From a bacterium (GTDB lineage Bacteria; Verrucomicrobiota; Verrucomicrobiae; Opitutales; Opitutaceae): DNA of 7,256 nucleotides. Shown piece after piece: positions 5,176 through 7,256 of the stretch; the stretch's first letter is position 1; each line of letters opens with the position of its first letter. Location of the stretch: assembly GCA_021780625.1 (NCBI GenBank), contig JAJXYI010000401.1:1-7256 (forward strand). The letters run 5' to 3'. The notes under the pieces were generated by a model, which was given only the letters and a program-made list of their open reading frames with translations, did no database searches and had not been told where the DNA came from. The position numbers and the translations under genes are program-made.

Positions 5176-6894
5176 ATGAATCCCCTCCCACGACCCATTG
5201 TTTTTCTCCTTCTCACCCTCGCCCTCCTGACGCCGCGCCTGCTCGCGGTGCCCAAGACGGAGGCCGGGGTACGTCGCGAGCTCGTGCAGACGCTGCTCAG
5301 CCATGGGCCCGAGCGCCATGAGCTGCTGCACGATCTCGCCCGCTCCGGCTCCAAGGTCGCCGCCTCGATCCTCACCTCCTGGACGCGCGGCGAGATCTAC
5401 GCCTATCGCGCGCCCGACGGGAAGGTCATCCCCGTGACGCTCGAGGACCAGGAGGATGCCAACGGCCGGGCCCGCGCGATCCGGGTCGACACCGGTGCGT
5501 TCCTGGTCGACGCGAAAGGGAAGGTCCTGAAGTTTGATGACAGCACGCTGGACACGATCGACACAGACATGCGGCTGCGCATGGACATCCAGCAGGCCAT
5601 CGACGTGCTGTCCCTGGCCAGTCCGGTCCCGGACGAACGCCGCTCGTCCGCGGTGAAACTCGGCAACTCGGGCAAGATGGCCTATCTGCCCTACCTCGAG
5701 GAACGGCTCCCCGAGGAAAACGTCTCCACCGTCCGGCGCGCGATCAAGGAGGCCATCGCGACGCTCAAGCTCGGTTCTCCCGACCCGTCGGTGCAGATCG
5801 CGGCGGCCCGCAGCCTGGCGCGGCTCAACGCGCTGGGCGCCGTGGACGTGCTCACGCAGTTCGTCGCCAACAAGTCGGCCGATCCCGGCGCCCTCGCAGC
5901 CGCGCGCATCGCGCTGCATTCGATCCAGGAACACATCTCCCTCGTCAATTTCTTCGGCACCCTCTTTCGCGGCGTGAGCCTCGGCTCCATCCTGCTGGTC
6001 GTTTCGCTCGGCCTCGCGATCACCTTCGGCCTGATGGGCGTGATCAACATGGCCCACGGCGAGATGATCGCGGTGGGCGCGTACACCGCGTACCTGGTCG
6101 AGAACCTCTTCGGCTCCGGCATCACCCTGCCCTTCTTCGGCCTGGGTCTGCACGTGCCGGGGTTCAACGCGACGGGGTCGTTCTACGAGAGCAATTTTCT
6201 CTTTGCCATCCCCGCGAGCTTTGTGACTGCGGCCATCGCGGGCGTGGTGCTCGAGCGGCTCGTGATCCGCTTCCTTTACCGCCGCCCGCTCGAATCGCTG
6301 CTCGCCACCTGGGGCGTCTCGCTGGTCATGCAGCAGGGCTTTCGAATGGTCTTTGGCGCCAACAACGTCCAGGTCGACTCTCCGTCGTGGCTGCTGGGTC
6401 ACTTCAGCATCAACGACGTGATGTTCGGCTACAACCGCGTGTTCGTGGTGGGTTTTGCGATCGCGATCGTGATTGGCACCTGGCTGCTCCTGACGAAGAC
6501 GCCGCTTGGACTGTTGATCCGTTCGGTGATGCAGAACCGCCGCATGGCGTCGTGCATGGGCGTGCGCACCGACTGGGTGAACATGCTCACCTTCGCTTTT
6601 GGCTCGGGTCTCGCGGGCCTCGCCGGCGCCTTCCTCTCGCAGATTGGAAACGTGGGACCGAGCATGGGCCAGACCTACATCGTCGACAGCTTCATGGTCG
6701 TGGTGGTCGGCGGAGTCGGCAGCATTGTCGGCACGGTGTTCGCCTCGCTCGGCATGGGTTCCGCGGACCAGGTGCTGCAGCAGGTTCTCGGTTCTCCGGT
6801 GCTGGGGAAGATCCTGGTGCTGTGTTTCATCATCCTGTTCCTGCAGTGGAAACCGGGCGGGCTATTCGCCACCCGCAGCCGCAACCTCGATTGA
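5176..6894 (+). CDS. urtB: Urea ABC transporter permease UrtB with N-terminal HEAT-like periplasmic part
   Basis: A 572-residue inner-membrane permease, one half of the UrtBC channel for urea/short amides. It begins with a signal-like hydrophobic segment (about residues 8-24). A soluble region of about 230 residues follows. Its second part (about 130-250) contains helical repeats of the HEAT type, as in other UrtB proteins. The LivH-type membrane domain runs from about residue 255 to 565. It has the conserved GLMGVINMAHGEMIAVGAY (about 286-304), WGVSLVMQQGFRMVFGANNVQV, SVMQNRRMASCMGV and VVVVGGVGSIVGTV, and ends in QWKPGGLFATRSRNLD, all typical of UrtB. The stretch after the first signature (about residues 305-345, rich in Gly, Phe and Leu) appears longer than in proteobacterial UrtB, a judgement from memory. 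The ATG has no Shine-Dalgarno motif. urtC starts three bases after the stop, so the two are probably translationally coupled. Confidence 0.94.
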   Translation: MNPLPRPIVFLLLTLALLTPRLLAVPKTEAGVRRELVQTLLSHGPERHELLHDLARSGSKVAASILTSWTRGEIYAYRAPDGKVIPVTLEDQEDANGRARAIRVDTGAFLVDAKGKVLKFDDSTLDTIDTDMRLRMDIQQAIDVLSLASPVPDERRSSAVKLGNSGKMAYLPYLEERLPEENVSTVRRAIKEAIATLKLGSPDPSVQIAAARSLARLNALGAVDVLTQFVANKSADPGALAAARIALHSIQEHISLVNFFGTLFRGVSLGSILLVVSLGLAITFGLMGVINMAHGEMIAVGAYTAYLVENLFGSGITLPFFGLGLHVPGFNATGSFYESNFLFAIPASFVTAAIAGVVLERLVIRFLYRRPLESLLATWGVSLVMQQGFRMVFGANNVQVDSPSWLLGHFSINDVMFGYNRVFVVGFAIAIVIGTWLLLTKTPLGLLIRSVMQNRRMASCMGVRTDWVNMLTFAFGSGLAGLAGAFLSQIGNVGPSMGQTYIVDSFMVVVVGGVGSIVGTVFASLGMGSADQVLQQVLGSPVLGKILVLCFIILFLQWKPGGLFATRSRNLD

Positions 6895-6897
6895 GCC

Positions 6898-7256
6898 ATG
6901 CGCACGGACCGCTCCCGCATTGAACTGTGGTTCCTGGCGCTGTTTGCGCTGGTGATCCTCGTTATCCTCCCGGGCCTGAATGCCTTCACGCCCGCGGCCA
7001 GCGCGCTGCACGTCAGCGATTTCACGATCAACCTTTACGGCAAGTACCTGTGTTATGCCGTGCTCGCGATCAGCGTGGACCTGCTCTGGGGTTACACCGG
7101 GCTGCTCAGCCTGGGACAGTGCCTGTTCTTCGCCCTGGGGGGCTACGCCTTCGGCATGTACCTGATGCTGATGATCGGAAAGCTCGGGCAGTACCACAGC
7201 AACCTGCCCGACTTCATGGTCTTCCTCGGGTATCCCAGGCTGCCTGCCCATTGGGT
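6898..7256 (+). CDS. urtC: Urea ABC transporter permease UrtC, 3'-truncated by window edge
   Basis: The second membrane subunit of the urea/amide ABC transporter, LivM-type. The ATG at 6898 lies three bases after the urtB TGA, and the frame stays open for 119 codons to the window end. About two thirds of the protein is missing (UrtC is usually about 350-380 residues). After a basic N terminus (MRTDRSR), a hydrophobic segment (about residues 10-30) and a second one (about 50-66) are visible. Next come [20 protein letters not shown] (about 65-84) and a segment reading [11 protein letters not shown], both characteristic of UrtC. The family usually has His after LSLG, where this protein has Gln. 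UrtD and UrtE ATPase genes are expected downstream but cannot be seen. Confidence 0.93.
   Translation, partial: MRTDRSRIELWFLALFALVILVILPGLNAFTPAASALHVSDFTINLYGKYLCYAVLAISVDLLWGYTGLLSLGQCLFFALGGYAFGMYLMLMIGKLGQYHSNLPDFMVFLGYPRLPAHW

Noticed and set aside
5137..6402. Minus-strand open frame (421 codons) opposite urtB
   Set aside because: It is an antisense shadow of the strongly conserved UrtB frame, and its product is low-complexity and charged.
6457..6468. GCGATCGCGATC in urtB, resembling the cyanobacterial HIP1 octamer
   Set aside because: I noticed it only here, and it encodes ordinary membrane residues. One occurrence in high-GC sequence is not evidence for HIP1 or a cyanobacterial source.

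Overview
This is a high-GC, gene-dense bacterial window in which every supported gene lies on the + strand. It holds two functional blocks. The first (1-2375) is a tightly spaced set: the 3' part of moeA, a complete moaC, and a Sir2-family NAD-dependent deacylase. The second (about 2480-7256) is a nitrogen-uptake block: an OmpL-like outer-membrane porin, urtA (periplasmic urea/short-amide binding protein), urtB (permease with an N-terminal periplasmic HEAT-like part) and the 5' part of urtC (second permease), which runs off the right edge. The ATPase genes urtD and urtE would be expected just beyond the window.

The taxon cannot be fixed from the sequence alone. The PF07642-type porin, the high GC content, and start codons that lack Shine-Dalgarno motifs but follow C/A-rich leaders would fit a Verrucomicrobiota member such as an Opitutaceae relative. 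This is inference, and a proteobacterial or planctomycete source is not excluded.

The two blocks are separated by 207 bases (2376-2582) that look strongly regulatory. There is a terminator-like hairpin just after the Sir2 gene, then two inverted repeats, then a good match to a sigma-54 (-24/-12) promoter at 2482-2501, and then a G-poor leader to the porin start. A sigma-54 promoter in front of a porin-urtABC set is what nitrogen-limitation control would predict. The order porin, binding protein, permease, permease parallels the known fmdCDEF amide/urea uptake genes of Methylophilus methylotrophus. I infer a complete envelope-spanning urea/amide import route: porin across the outer membrane, UrtA in the periplasm, UrtBC in the inner membrane.

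Inside the second block the porin-urtA gap (169 bases) and the urtA-urtB gap (132 bases) each carry strong GC-rich hairpins without a proper T-run. They are candidates for setting different expression levels of porin, binding protein and permeases. I saw no RNA gene, CRISPR array, insertion sequence or broken gene. The most noteworthy points are the sigma-54/porin/urt arrangement, the dyads next to that promoter, and a perfect 24-base palindrome inside the Sir2 gene. None of these amounts to proof of a wholly new system.
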